Assembly: GCA_032052615.1 (NCBI GenBank)
Contig: DAMBWF010000004.1
Location: 1 to 64,000, forward strand
DNA length: 64,000 nucleotides
Reading direction: 5' to 3'
Source of the DNA: Pseudomonas_T sp032052615
Lineage (GTDB): Bacteria; Pseudomonadota; Gammaproteobacteria; Pseudomonadales; Pseudomonadaceae
Below are positions 29,839 through 38,745 of this stretch, piece after piece. The number at the start of each line of letters is the position of its first letter. The first letter of the stretch is position 1. The notes under the pieces were generated by a model. The model saw only the letters and a list, made by a program, of their open reading frames with translations. It did not search any database and was not told the origin of the DNA. Position numbers and translations under genes: made by a program.

Positions 29839-30453
29839 TTACTCGGCGCTGCCGGCTTCTTCGCCTTCGGCCTGGACGCGCGGCATGTGGATGTTGGCCA
29901 CGGCCAAGTCGCTACCGTGGGCCAGGGCCACCAGCTCGACGCCTTTCGGCAGCTTGAGGTCGGAGAGGTGAACGATCTGGCCGACTTCGACTTGGGCCAG
30001 GTCCACTTCGATGTATTCCGGCAGGTCCTGCGGCAGGCAGGAAACTTCCACTTCGGACAGGGTGTGGGAGATCTCGCCACCACCGGTCTTCACGCCCACC
30101 GCGGTTTCCTGGTTCATGAAGTGCAGCGGCACCAGGGCTTGCAGCTTCTGGTTGGCGACGACGCGCTGGAAGTCGGCGTGCAGAACGAAACCCTTGGACG
30201 GATGGCGTTGCAGGGCCTTGATCAGCACGGTTTCGTTGCTGCCGTCGACGCTCAGCGACAGCACGTGGCTGAAGGCGGCTTCGTTTTCCAGGAGCTTGGC
30301 GATTTCCTTGGCCAGCACGCTGATGGACTGGGGTGCCTTGTCGCCACCGTAGATCACGGCGGGAACGAGGTTGGCGTTACGACGCAGGCGGCGGCTCGCA
30401 CCTTTCCCCAGGTCGGAACGCGCTTGGGCATTCAGGGTGAATTCATTCGACAT
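29839..30453 (-). CDS. rplY: Ribosomal protein bL25 (CTC-type, long form)
   Basis: 204 aa 5S rRNA-binding protein of the 50S subunit with the long C-terminal TL5/CTC domain found in Pseudomonas. N-terminal MSNEFTLNAQARSDLGKGAS and the RLRRNANLVPAVIYGG core are standard. ATG 30453 is preceded by GGAG. The C-terminus ends in a short Glu-rich tail. It lies 29 bp before pth and follows a terminator hairpin (30522-30541), so it may also have its own promoter. Confidence 0.95.
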   Translation of the reverse strand: MSNEFTLNAQARSDLGKGASRRLRRNANLVPAVIYGGDKAPQSISVLAKEIAKLLENEAAFSHVLSLSVDGSNETVLIKALQRHPSKGFVLHADFQRVVANQKLQALVPLHFMNQETAVGVKTGGGEISHTLSEVEVSCLPQDLPEYIEVDLAQVEVGQIVHLSDLKLPKGVELVALAHGSDLAVANIHMPRVQAEGEEAGSAE

Positions 30454-30521
30454 TTCTAGCTCTCCACTATAGCCAAACCGCCCGGGGCGCTTGCGACCAG
30501 CGCGCGGGCGGTTGGGCAAAA

Positions 30522-30541
30522 AGCCCCGCACGAAGCGGGGC
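30522..30541 (-). terminator. Rho-independent terminator between prs and rplY
   Basis: On the minus strand GCCCCGC-TTCGT-GCGGGGC is followed by TTTTTG, 33 bp beyond the prs stop. It would partly separate prs from rplY expression. Confidence 0.85.
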
Positions 30542-30574
30542 GCTCTACGTCGGCGTCATGCGGAGGCCGGGGCC

Positions 30575-31516
30575 TCAGCGGAACATGGCGCTGATCGATT
30601 CTTCGTTGCTGATGCGGCGAACCGCTTCGGCCACTACCGGGGCGATATCCAGTTGGCGGATGCGCGGGCAGGCCTGAGCCGCGGCGGAGAGGGGGATGGT
30701 GTTGGTCACCACCAACTCGTCCAGCACGGAATTCTCGATGTTCTCGATGGCACGGCCGGACAGCACCGGGTGGGTGCAGTAGGCCAGGACCTTGGCGGCG
30801 CCATGTTCCTTCAGCGCCTTGGCGGCGTGGCCGAGGGTGCCGGCGGTGTCCACCATGTCGTCCACCAGGACGCAGGTACGGCCTTCCACGTCGCCGATGA
30901 TGTGCATCACTTCGGACTGGTTGGCCTTGGGGCGACGCTTGTCGATGATCGCCAGGTCGACCCCGAGGGACTTGGCCACCGCGCGGGCGCGAACCACGCC
31001 GCCGATGTCGGGGGAGACGATCATCAGGTTTTCGAAGCGCTGGTCTTCGATATCGTCCACCAGGACCGGCGAACCGTAGATGTTGTCCACGGGGATATCG
31101 AAGAAGCCCTGGATCTGGTCGGCGTGCAGGTCGACCGTGAGCACCCGATTGATACCCACAACGGTGAGCATGTCGGCGACGACCTTGGCGCTGATCGCCA
31201 CGCGGGCGGAGCGCGGACGGCGATCCTGGCGGGCGTAGCCGAAGTAGGGGATCACGGCGGTGATGCGGGAGGCCGAGGAGCGGCGGAAGGCATCCGCCAT
31301 TACCACCAGTTCCATCAGGTTATCGTTGGTCGGGGCGCAGGTCGGCTGGATCAGGAAGACATCCTTGCCGCGGACGTTCTCGTTGATCTCGGCGCTGATC
31401 TCGCCATCGGAGAACTTGCCGACGGAGGCGTCTCCAAGGGGGATATGCAACTGACGTACGACGCGACGCGCCAGATCGGGGTTGGCGTTCCCCGTGAAGA
31501 CCATCATCTTGGACAC
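30575..31516 (-). CDS. prs: Ribose-phosphate pyrophosphokinase
   Basis: 313 aa enzyme making PRPP from ribose-5-phosphate and ATP, the precursor for purines, pyrimidines, histidine, tryptophan and NAD. Canonical signatures: N-terminal MVFTGNANPDLA, the FSDGE loop, PYFGYARQDR, and the PRPP-binding loop LVDDMVDTAGT near residue 220. Length matches P. aeruginosa Prs. It lies just downstream of tRNA-Gln. Confidence 0.96.
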   Translation of the reverse strand: MSKMMVFTGNANPDLARRVVRQLHIPLGDASVGKFSDGEISAEINENVRGKDVFLIQPTCAPTNDNLMELVVMADAFRRSSASRITAVIPYFGYARQDRRPRSARVAISAKVVADMLTVVGINRVLTVDLHADQIQGFFDIPVDNIYGSPVLVDDIEDQRFENLMIVSPDIGGVVRARAVAKSLGVDLAIIDKRRPKANQSEVMHIIGDVEGRTCVLVDDMVDTAGTLGHAAKALKEHGAAKVLAYCTHPVLSGRAIENIENSVLDELVVTNTIPLSAAAQACPRIRQLDIAPVVAEAVRRISNEESISAMFR

Positions 31517-31558
31517 GCGCAGTACCTGCCGGCTGAGGGTGGACCCGATGAATTAAAA

Positions 31559-31600
31559 AGCTGTTCAAAAAGGCCGCGTGTGCGGCAATCTTGAACAGCT
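31559..31600 (-). terminator. Hairpin with T-tract between tRNA-Gln and prs
   Basis: A perfect 10-bp stem (31559-31568 with 31591-31600) encloses a second GCCGC/GCGGC hairpin and is followed on the minus strand by TTTTTAATT. It looks like an intrinsic terminator for the tRNA, yet prs begins only 42 bp further, so it may act as an attenuator. Confidence 0.8.
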
Positions 31601-31609
31601 TCGTAGATA

Positions 31610-31684
31610 TGGCAGGGGCGGCTGGATTCGAACCAACGCATGGCAGGATCAAAACCTGCTGCCTTACCGCTTGGCGACGCCCCT
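31610..31684 (-). tRNA. tRNA-Gln (TTG anticodon)
   Basis: 75 nt with encoded CCA. Acceptor AGGGGCG pairs with CGCCCCT, the anticodon loop is TTTTGAT, and the T-arm contains GGTTCGAATCC. Location between ispE and prs is the standard Pseudomonas arrangement. Confidence 0.94.
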
Positions 31685-31718
31685 GTGGTGTTGCTATCGA
31701 ATGCCTGGCATTCGCGTC

Positions 31719-32591
31719 TCAGGACAAGCTTCTCAGCGTTCGGTGCAACATCGAAACGTTGCGACCCCGTGCCACGAAACCTGGCAGGGAGGCTGGAAGT
31801 TGGGCGGCGACTTTATCAGCTTCGCCTTGGTTTGGGAAGCTCCCAAACACGCAACCTCCAGTGCCGGTCAATCTAGCTGAAACGAATTTGTTTAGCAAGA
31901 TCAAAGCGTTACGAACTTCTGGGTAACGCTTCTCGACCACCGGCTGACAGTCGTTTCGACCGCCTCGCTCGAGAACGGTGCGCACTGTAATGGCCGGAGT
32001 GTCCCGTGTCAACTCCGGGTCGCTGAAAATTTCCGCTGTACTGACAGACACTTGCGGGGCGAGTACGAGGTACCAGGGCTCTTCCGGCTCGACCGGCAGC
32101 AGGCGCTCGCCCACGCCCTCGGCGAACGCGGCATGGCCCCGGACGAACACCGGCACGTCGGCCCCCAGGCGTAGGCCGAGGGCCGCCAGGCGTTCTTCGC
32201 CCAGGTCGAGCCGCCACAGGCGGTCCAGGCCGAGCAGGGTGGTGGCGGCATCGGAGCTGCCGCCACCGATGCCGCCGCCCAGGGGGAGGCGTTTTTCCAG
32301 CCAGATATCAGCGCCCAGCGCGCAGCCCGTCTCGGCTTGTAGCCGGCGGGCGGCGCGGACGATCAGGTTGTCCTCGTGGGCGACGCCCGGCAGCGTGCCG
32401 TGGAGGCGGATCTCACCGTCCCGGCGCGGGGAGAAGCCCAGCTCGTCGCCGTAGTCAAGGAACTGGAACAGGGTCTGTAGCTCGTGGTAGCCGTCTGGAC
32501 GGCGCCCGAGGATGTGCAGCATCAGGTTGAGCTTGGCCGGCGCCGGCAGCACCAGGTGGGCTCCGGCGAGGGCGGGTGGGACCGCGCTCAT
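31719..32591 (-). CDS. ispE: 4-diphosphocytidyl-2-C-methyl-D-erythritol kinase
   Basis: 290 aa GHMP kinase of the MEP isoprenoid pathway. It phosphorylates CDP-methylerythritol at the 2-position. The N-terminal APAKLNLMLHILGRRPDGYH and the ATP-binding loop PLGGGIGGGSSDAATTL are diagnostic. ATG 32591 overlaps the lolB stop by four bases; the longer frame upstream lies inside lolB. It sits directly before tRNA-Gln. Confidence 0.95.
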   Translation of the reverse strand: MSAVPPALAGAHLVLPAPAKLNLMLHILGRRPDGYHELQTLFQFLDYGDELGFSPRRDGEIRLHGTLPGVAHEDNLIVRAARRLQAETGCALGADIWLEKRLPLGGGIGGGSSDAATTLLGLDRLWRLDLGEERLAALGLRLGADVPVFVRGHAAFAEGVGERLLPVEPEEPWYLVLAPQVSVSTAEIFSDPELTRDTPAITVRTVLERGGRNDCQPVVEKRYPEVRNALILLNKFVSARLTGTGGCVFGSFPNQGEADKVAAQLPASLPGFVARGRNVSMLHRTLRSLS

Positions 32592-33211
32592 TGGCCGAGC
32601 CGGCGCGGTTGCCAGTCCTTGATGACCACCGTCACGTCGAGGTCGTGGCCATGGAGCTTGATTCGTTCCGGCAGGCGGTCCTCGCCCTCGTCCGTGTAGG
32701 TCAGGTAGTCCACTCGCCAGCCGTCCTGCTCCAGATGAGCCAGGCGACTGTCGGCCCCCAGGGTCAGGCGGCTCTTGCTGTCCGGCGCCGGCAGGCCACG
32801 CACCCACCAGAGCAGGTGGGAGACCGGCAGGCGCCAGCCGAGCTGTTCTTCCAGCAGCGCCTCCGGCGTGTCGGCCTCGTAGCGCCCTTGGTTGGCGACT
32901 TCCAGCGCGGCGCGGCCGGGGTGGCCGGTCAGGCGCGCCGCGCCCCGGCCCAGCGGACCGGACAGGCGGATGTCGTAGTAATCCTGGCGCTGTAGCCAGA
33001 ACAGCGTGCCGCTACCCGAGTCCTTGGGCGCGCGGATGCCCACCTTGCCATTGATCTGCCAGCCGTCGATGCGGGCGACCTGGGCCTTGTGGGCCTTCCA
33101 CTGGGCGGGGCTGCCCTGGCCGTCCAGAGCCTCGTGGCTACCGAAGCCGGCGCAGCCGGCCAGTACGGCGAAGGCGAGGAGGGCGGTGGCGGTGCGAAGG
33201 GACTTGAACAT
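32588..33211 (-). CDS. lolB: Outer-membrane lipoprotein receptor LolB
   Basis: 207 aa lipoprotein that accepts lipoproteins from LolA and inserts them into the outer membrane. Signal peptide with lipobox LAGC (modified Cys20). The mature part has the typical WQINGKVGIRAPKDSGSGTLFW segment (parts at about residues 51-72), consistent with the open beta-barrel fold. It is in the operon TPR-lolB-ispE, 4 bp after the TPR gene. Confidence 0.94.
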   Translation of the reverse strand: MFKSLRTATALLAFAVLAGCAGFGSHEALDGQGSPAQWKAHKAQVARIDGWQINGKVGIRAPKDSGSGTLFWLQRQDYYDIRLSGPLGRGAARLTGHPGRAALEVANQGRYEADTPEALLEEQLGWRLPVSHLLWWVRGLPAPDSKSRLTLGADSRLAHLEQDGWRVDYLTYTDEGEDRLPERIKLHGHDLDVTVVIKDWQPRRLGQ

Positions 33212-33215
33212 GGGA

Positions 33216-34949
33216 TCAGGGTTTCTCGGTGCCGGTGAGGCGCTTGATGGTGGCGCGCAAGGCGGCGTTGTCGGGTTGCTTCTTCAGAGCCTCGGCCCAG
33301 ACGTCGCGGGCATCGCGTTGCTTGCCCTGGGCCCAGAGCGCTTCGCCCAGGTGGGCGGCGACCTCGCCGTCGGGGTAGCGCAGCAGGGCGATGCGCAGCA
33401 GGCGCTCGGCCTCGGCCAGGTTGCCCAGGCGGAAGTTCACCCAGCCCAGGCTGTCGAGGATCGCCGGGTCGTCCGGTTTGATCTGGTAGGCCTTCTCCAC
33501 CAGCGCCTTGGCTTCGTCGTAGCGCGTGGTGCGGTCGGCGAGGGTGTAGCCGAGCGCGTTGAGCGCCATGGCGTTGTCCGGGTCGCGCTGGAGCACCTGG
33601 CGCAGGTCCCGCTCCAACTGAGCCAGGTCGCCGCGTTTTTCCGCCAGCATGGCCCGGGTGTAGAGCAGGTTGGGGTCGTCGGGGAACTGGGCCAGGGCCT
33701 GCCGGATGACTTCCCAGGCGCGGTCGTCGCGCTGCTGGTTGGCGAAGCTCTCGGCCTCGATCAGGTAGAGCTGGATGGCGTAGTCCGGCTGGCTTTCGCG
33801 GGCCTTGGCGAGGTGCTCGCGAGCTTCGTCGACGCGGCCGCCGGCGAACAGCAGCTCGGTGAGGCGCATCTGGGCCGGCAGGTAGTCATTGCCGGCGCCC
33901 ACCAGGCCGTATTCGATCAACGCGCTCTCGGTGTCGTGTTGTTCTTCGTAGGCGCGGCCCAGGTTGTAGTGGGCGGCGTCGACGTGGCTGCCCCGTTCCA
34001 CCAGTTGCTGCAGGTAGACCTCGGCCTCGTCCCAGGCCTCGCCTTCCAGGCAGACCAGGGCCAGGGAAAAGCGCAGGTCGTCGTCGTCGGGGAATTGCTG
34101 CACCAGGCCGGAGAACTCCGACTTGGCTTCGTTCAGGCGGTCCTGCTCCACCAGCAGGCGCGCGTAGGTCAGGCGCAGGCGCTTGTCGTCGGGGTGCTGC
34201 TTGATGCCTTTTTCGAGCAGGGGCAGGGCTTCCCCGGTGCGCCCCATGCTTTGCAGCAGGCGGGCTCGCAGCAACAGCGGGGCGACGTCCTGGTTGCTGC
34301 CCGGCAGGCTCTTGAGCAGGTCCAGCGCTTCGTTGGGGCGGCCGTCCTGTTGCAGGAGCACGGCCTTGCCGAATACCAACTGGCCATTGTCCGGGTATTT
34401 CCGCAGCAGCCGGTCGAAGCTTTGCAGCAGGCCGGCCCGGGTGTCGGCATCGGTTTCCGCGGCGGACAAGGCGAGGAAGTCGAAGTGGGTCGCGCCCTGC
34501 CCCTGCAGGGCCTTTTCCATGTACTGCATCGACTCGTCGTAACGACCGGCGCGGGCGAGCTGAATGGCGGCGGCGCGCTGGGCATCGAGGTTGCCGCCGT
34601 CGGTCTTGGCCCAGACCATCGCGGTATCCAGCGCCGCGTCGTCGGCACCCAGGTATTCAGCGATGCGGAAGGCGCGCTCGGCCACCGCCGGGTCGCGGGT
34701 CTCGTGGGCCTGGCGGACATAATTGTCCAAGGCGATATCGAAACGGTTGCGTTGCCCCGCGAGTTCCGCCGCGAGCAATTCGTAGAGGGTCTCGCGGCTG
34801 AACGAGCCGTAGACCGGGGGAGGCTGCCGCTCGACCCGGGCCGGCGGGGTGTCCTCCACCGGCGGGGTGTCGCCCTCCGTGCGGGGGGACAAATTCTGGC
34901 AGCCGCCGAGAAACAGGACGGCGGTCAGCAACGCGAGGGATTTGTTCAT
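33216..34949 (-). CDS. TPR-repeat lipoprotein
   Basis: 577 aa lipoprotein with signal peptide and lipobox LGGC (Cys17), then about 12-14 tetratricopeptide repeats. The orthologue in P. aeruginosa (PA4667 as I recall) is an outer-membrane scaffold of unknown partner. The canonical TPR pattern is visible in DPDNAMALNALGYTLADRTTRYDEA and similar (each shorter than 20 residues in conserved part). The start ATG 34949 has a pyrimidine-rich leader and no obvious Shine-Dalgarno sequence. First gene of the operon with lolB and ispE. Confidence 0.88.
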   Translation of the reverse strand: MNKSLALLTAVLFLGGCQNLSPRTEGDTPPVEDTPPARVERQPPPVYGSFSRETLYELLAAELAGQRNRFDIALDNYVRQAHETRDPAVAERAFRIAEYLGADDAALDTAMVWAKTDGGNLDAQRAAAIQLARAGRYDESMQYMEKALQGQGATHFDFLALSAAETDADTRAGLLQSFDRLLRKYPDNGQLVFGKAVLLQQDGRPNEALDLLKSLPGSNQDVAPLLLRARLLQSMGRTGEALPLLEKGIKQHPDDKRLRLTYARLLVEQDRLNEAKSEFSGLVQQFPDDDDLRFSLALVCLEGEAWDEAEVYLQQLVERGSHVDAAHYNLGRAYEEQHDTESALIEYGLVGAGNDYLPAQMRLTELLFAGGRVDEAREHLAKARESQPDYAIQLYLIEAESFANQQRDDRAWEVIRQALAQFPDDPNLLYTRAMLAEKRGDLAQLERDLRQVLQRDPDNAMALNALGYTLADRTTRYDEAKALVEKAYQIKPDDPAILDSLGWVNFRLGNLAEAERLLRIALLRYPDGEVAAHLGEALWAQGKQRDARDVWAEALKKQPDNAALRATIKRLTGTEKP

Positions 34950-35799
34950 AAGAAGAGAGGAGAGGGTGGCTAACCTGCGGTTGCGGCATCATGACACAAG
35001 CCGGCCGCCGATGGGCAGTGGCTCGCAGGCCCGCGCGGGCGGCGTGGCGGCGCGGGTCCCGAGGCTTGGACGGCCCGAGGGCGGATTGGTGCCCTTGCGC
35101 GCCGAGGCGAAGGGCGCTTGCCGGGGCGGCAGGCCCGAACGGCCTCGCTCGCGAGCGTCTCGCCAATAGCCTGGCATCCGCCCCTTCGCCGGGTCTGCGG
35201 CCTGATTCCGAAGGGCGTTCGGCGAAGGCCGCATCGCCGGAATGCGAACGACCTTGCAAAAAACCATGCGCCGCCGCGTTTTTTCCGCCGTTCGGGTCCC
35301 CTTGCCCGTCCGCTCGGGCAAACGTGGCTCCGCCCCGGTCGTCTCCAGGGGCCCGCCTGGCATCTCGCCTCCGCGTCGACGGGGCACGAAACCCTTTCGG
35401 CGGGCCTTTGCCGCGCCGTCGATTCGTCCTCCTGGCGGGAAGCTGATTCCGCCATGCCGGCCTTGTTGGCCTTTCTCATGGTTCCTAGAGTTCGCGCCGA
35501 ATCGATACGGGCAGGCGCCTGGTGGTCGCGGAGAGGCTCCGCGGATGACGACGAGGCGCGTGCCGCCGGCATCCGAGCGAACCGATGCAGTGACCGACTC
35601 TGGCCGCCCTCCCGGTAGCGCCCGGTCGCGAGCGCCACCTTCCACCATCCCGATTGTTCGTTACGCAACCCGGCCCGCCTCTGGGGCCGGGCCCGTGCGC
35701 CGACACGCGCGTGCGCCGCTCTCGGGCGGCCGGCACGCATCGGCTTGAACCAACACGCCGTGGCGCGTCGCGCCGCTGATAACAAGGAAAGGAGATGAC
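34950..35799. other. 850-bp intergenic region upstream of the exosortase cassette
   Basis: No credible gene: open frames on both strands are mutually overlapping, Arg-rich and without initiation signals. The right part ends in GGAAAGGAGATGAC, a strong ribosome-binding site for the cassette's first gene. A stem of TCGACGG (35376-35382) with CCGTCGA (35416-35422), with a further hairpin at 35346-35362, suggests structured RNA. The left end must hold the promoter for the TPR operon on the minus strand. A TTGAAC (35745-35750) is a possible -35 with no convincing -10. Confidence 0.5.
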
Positions 35800-38739
35800 A
35801 TGACTCACCTCATCGTGCCTGTGCGGGCCGAGCGAACGCCGTCGAAACGCCGCCCCTGGCGGCAGGCGCTGTTCTCGCTGATGCTGACCGGCAGCCTGCT
35901 GCCGGCCGCCGAGGCGGCCTTCACGGCCCGCCATACCTTCAACGACCGTGGCGACATTTCCATGGTGGGCAATACCCTGCTCACCTGCGATGGCTCCGGC
36001 TCCTGCGCCTCGGAGCAAAGCGGGGCGGTGGCCGGCGGCAACGCCAACCGCTCGATGATCTACGTCAATATCGACCCGGGCGCGGGCTTCGCCAACTCCT
36101 CCAGCGCCGCCCTGAACCTGCCGGCCGGGGCCCAGGTCCTGTCGGCCGGCCTGTACTGGGGCGGCCGCGCCGACCCGTCCAACGCCAACCGTGGCGTCCT
36201 GCACCTGCGGGTGCCCGGGGCCACCGGCTACCAAGACGTGGTCGCCAACCCGGCGGACATCAACACCTTCACTACCCAGGGCAGCGCCAGCGCGCGGCCT
36301 TATACCGCCTACGCAGACGTCACCGAGCTGGTACGCGCCGCCGGTAGCGGCGACTATTTCGCCGGCGGCCTGACCGCCGCGAGCGGTAACGGCGGAAGCC
36401 TGGGCAACTATGGCGGCTGGAGCCTGATCGTCGTGTATCACGACGACAACGAGCCCTATCGTCGCCTGATGGTGTTCGACGGCAAGCTGGACGCCAACGA
36501 CGGCGTGGTCAGCGGCACCACGTCCGCCAGTATCGACGTCACCGGCCTGCGCACCCCGGCCAGCGCCAACTTCACCACCTACATGGGCGCACTGGTCTGG
36601 GAAGGCGACAACGACATCGTCGGCGACACCTTCCGCCTCAACGGGCAGACCCTGAGCGACGCGCAGAACCCGGGCAGCAACTTCTGGAACAGCAGCATCA
36701 CCCGCCTGGGCAGCCGGCTCGGCGCGAAGAGCCCGGACTATGTCAACCAGATGGCCATCGACATCGACTACATCGATGCGTCCGGCATCCTGGCCAACAA
36801 TGCCAGCCAGGCGACCCTGGGCTTCTCCACCTCCGGCGACGCCTACTTCCCGCACGCGGTGACCTTTGCCACCGAGCTGTTCGAGCCGAACCTGGTGTCC
36901 TCGCTGACCAAGCGCTACAGCAACCTGAACGGCGGCACCCAAGTGGCTTTCGGCGACGTCCTGGTCTATGACATCGCCTTCAGCAACACCGGTACCGACG
37001 GCGCCACCGGCGTGATGGTGAGCGACCCGCTGCCGGCCGGCACCGAGCTGGTCCCGGGCACGCTGACCGTGGCGAGCAACGTCGGCGGCGCGCCCGCCGG
37101 CGTCCAGACCGAAGCCGCCGGCGACGACCTGGCCGAATACGACGCGGCCAGCCGTACCGTGACCTTCCGCGTCGGCAGCGGCGCCACCGCCCGCGACGGC
37201 GGCCTGATCATCCCTGGCGAATCGGCCCGGGTGACCTTCCAAGCGCGCGTGAGCGACCCGTTGCTGGCCAACCGGAGCATCGGCAACACCGCGTCGGTGA
37301 GCTACTCCGAACAGACCAACCCCGGCCCCGACCCGCGCGACGGCACGGCCACCGTGAACACCCCGCCGGTGCGCTCGCTGATCGACGCGGTGGACGACAC
37401 CTACGCGACCCCGGTCCGCAGCGGCACCGGCAACGCCAACCTCGGCAGCGTGTTCGGCAACGACCTGCTCAACGGCCAGGGAGTCGACGGCACCCGCGTC
37501 TCCGCCGTGGTGATCGGCAGCCTGCCAGCCGGCATCGGCTTCGACCCCGCCAGCGGCACGGTCAGCGTCGCGCCGGGCACCAACTCGGGGCCTTACAGCT
37601 TCGTCTACCGCATCTGCGAACGGGCCAGCCCGACCAATTGCGACGACGCCACCGTGAATCTGAGCGTGCAGGCGTCGGAGATCGTCGCCAACGACGACAG
37701 CAACCCGGTGCCGGTGGTCAGCAGCCAGGGCAGCCCGAGCGTGGTCAACCTGTATGGCAACGACACCCTCAACGGCGGCGCGGTGAACGCCGGCAACGTG
37801 GTGCTCAGCGTCACTCCGCCGACCGGCATCGGCGTCGATCCGGCCACCGGCGCGGTGAGCGTGGCGCCCGGCACCCCGCCCGGCACATACCGGTTCCCGT
37901 ACACCCTGTGCGAGGTGGGCGACCCGGACAACTGCGACAGCGCCACCGTCAGTTTCACCGTCGAGGCCGCGGTGATCAGCGCCGGCAGCGATACCTACGG
38001 TCCGGTGACCAGCGAGACCACCCAGGTGGTGGGTAATGTGCTGGGTAACGACAGCATCGGTGGTGGTATCCCGTCGACCCCGGGCGTCACCCTGACCGCC
38101 ACGCCGCCCGCCGGCATCACCCTGGACCCGACCACCGGCAACGTCAGCGTCACCCGGGGCACCGACCCGGGCACCTACACCTTCGACTACCAGATCTGCG
38201 AAGCCCGGGACCCGGACAACTGCGCCACCGCGACAGTGACGGTCAACGTGCGCGACACCCGCGCCGACCTCAGCCTGAGCAAGACCACTGGCAACAGCGC
38301 CCTGCTACCGGGCGACGAAGTGACCTACAGCATCCGGGTCGACAACGCCGGTCCGGAGCGCAGTCGCAACGCCGTGGTCAGCGACGTGCTGCCGAGCGGC
38401 CTGACTTATGTCTCCGCCTCGCCCGCCTGTAGCTACGCGATCGCCAGCCGCACCGTGCGCTGCGTCGTGACCGACCTGGCCAGCGGTGGTAGCGAGTCGT
38501 TCAACGTGACGACCCGACTCGCCGGCAGTTTCGGCAGCCAGTCCCTGACCAACGTCGCCAGCGTCGGTTCGGAAAACGACCCGAACCCGGGCAACAACAG
38601 CGGCAGCGCGCAGACCCCGGTGATCGTCGATCCGAAGGGCGCGCCGACCCTGTCGGAGTGGGCGCTGATCCTGCTGTCCGCGCTGATGGTCCTGGGCGTC
38701 TACGGCATGGCCGGGCGTCGCTCCGGCATGCCGGGGTAA
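35800..38739 (+). CDS. Secreted DUF11/Ig-like repeat protein with IPTL-CTERM sorting tail
   Basis: 979 aa exported protein, likely surface-attached or released after processing. A Sec signal peptide ends about residue 40 (LMLTGSLLPAAEAAF). Residues about 45-380 form an adhesin-like beta-rich domain reminiscent of DUF3344. A DUF11 domain follows (about 383-520), then three tandem Ig-like repeats of about 95 residues (about 528-625, 628-722, 725-818), each with a conserved C-x8-C pair near its end. A second DUF11 domain covers about 822-940. The C-terminus (945-979) is a sorting signal: PTLSEWA, a hydrophobic helix and RR-rich tail, close to the IPTLxxWG consensus. The adjacent exosortase is the presumed processing enzyme. 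Strong GGAAAGGAG ribosome-binding site. Confidence 0.85.
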   Translation: MTHLIVPVRAERTPSKRRPWRQALFSLMLTGSLLPAAEAAFTARHTFNDRGDISMVGNTLLTCDGSGSCASEQSGAVAGGNANRSMIYVNIDPGAGFANSSSAALNLPAGAQVLSAGLYWGGRADPSNANRGVLHLRVPGATGYQDVVANPADINTFTTQGSASARPYTAYADVTELVRAAGSGDYFAGGLTAASGNGGSLGNYGGWSLIVVYHDDNEPYRRLMVFDGKLDANDGVVSGTTSASIDVTGLRTPASANFTTYMGALVWEGDNDIVGDTFRLNGQTLSDAQNPGSNFWNSSITRLGSRLGAKSPDYVNQMAIDIDYIDASGILANNASQATLGFSTSGDAYFPHAVTFATELFEPNLVSSLTKRYSNLNGGTQVAFGDVLVYDIAFSNTGTDGATGVMVSDPLPAGTELVPGTLTVASNVGGAPAGVQTEAAGDDLAEYDAASRTVTFRVGSGATARDGGLIIPGESARVTFQARVSDPLLANRSIGNTASVSYSEQTNPGPDPRDGTATVNTPPVRSLIDAVDDTYATPVRSGTGNANLGSVFGNDLLNGQGVDGTRVSAVVIGSLPAGIGFDPASGTVSVAPGTNSGPYSFVYRICERASPTNCDDATVNLSVQASEIVANDDSNPVPVVSSQGSPSVVNLYGNDTLNGGAVNAGNVVLSVTPPTGIGVDPATGAVSVAPGTPPGTYRFPYTLCEVGDPDNCDSATVSFTVEAAVISAGSDTYGPVTSETTQVVGNVLGNDSIGGGIPSTPGVTLTATPPAGITLDPTTGNVSVTRGTDPGTYTFDYQICEARDPDNCATATVTVNVRDTRADLSLSKTTGNSALLPGDEVTYSIRVDNAGPERSRNAVVSDVLPSGLTYVSASPACSYAIASRTVRCVVTDLASGGSESFNVTTRLAGSFGSQSLTNVASVGSENDPNPGNNSGSAQTPVIVDPKGAPTLSEWALILLSALMVLGVYGMAGRRSGMPG

Positions 38740-38745
38740 GCGACC

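Noticed and set aside
35340..35500. Possible c-di-GMP (GEMM) riboswitch before the exosortase cassette
   Set aside because: The minus strand has a GGCAAA and GAAA patch, but the conserved second half (GACGCAAAGCC) and the rest of the fold are absent. The strand would also be wrong for the cassette.
34970..35785. A 271-codon frame in the gap before the cassette
   Set aside because: Low-complexity Arg/Ala composition, no start signal, and other frames on both strands are equally open.
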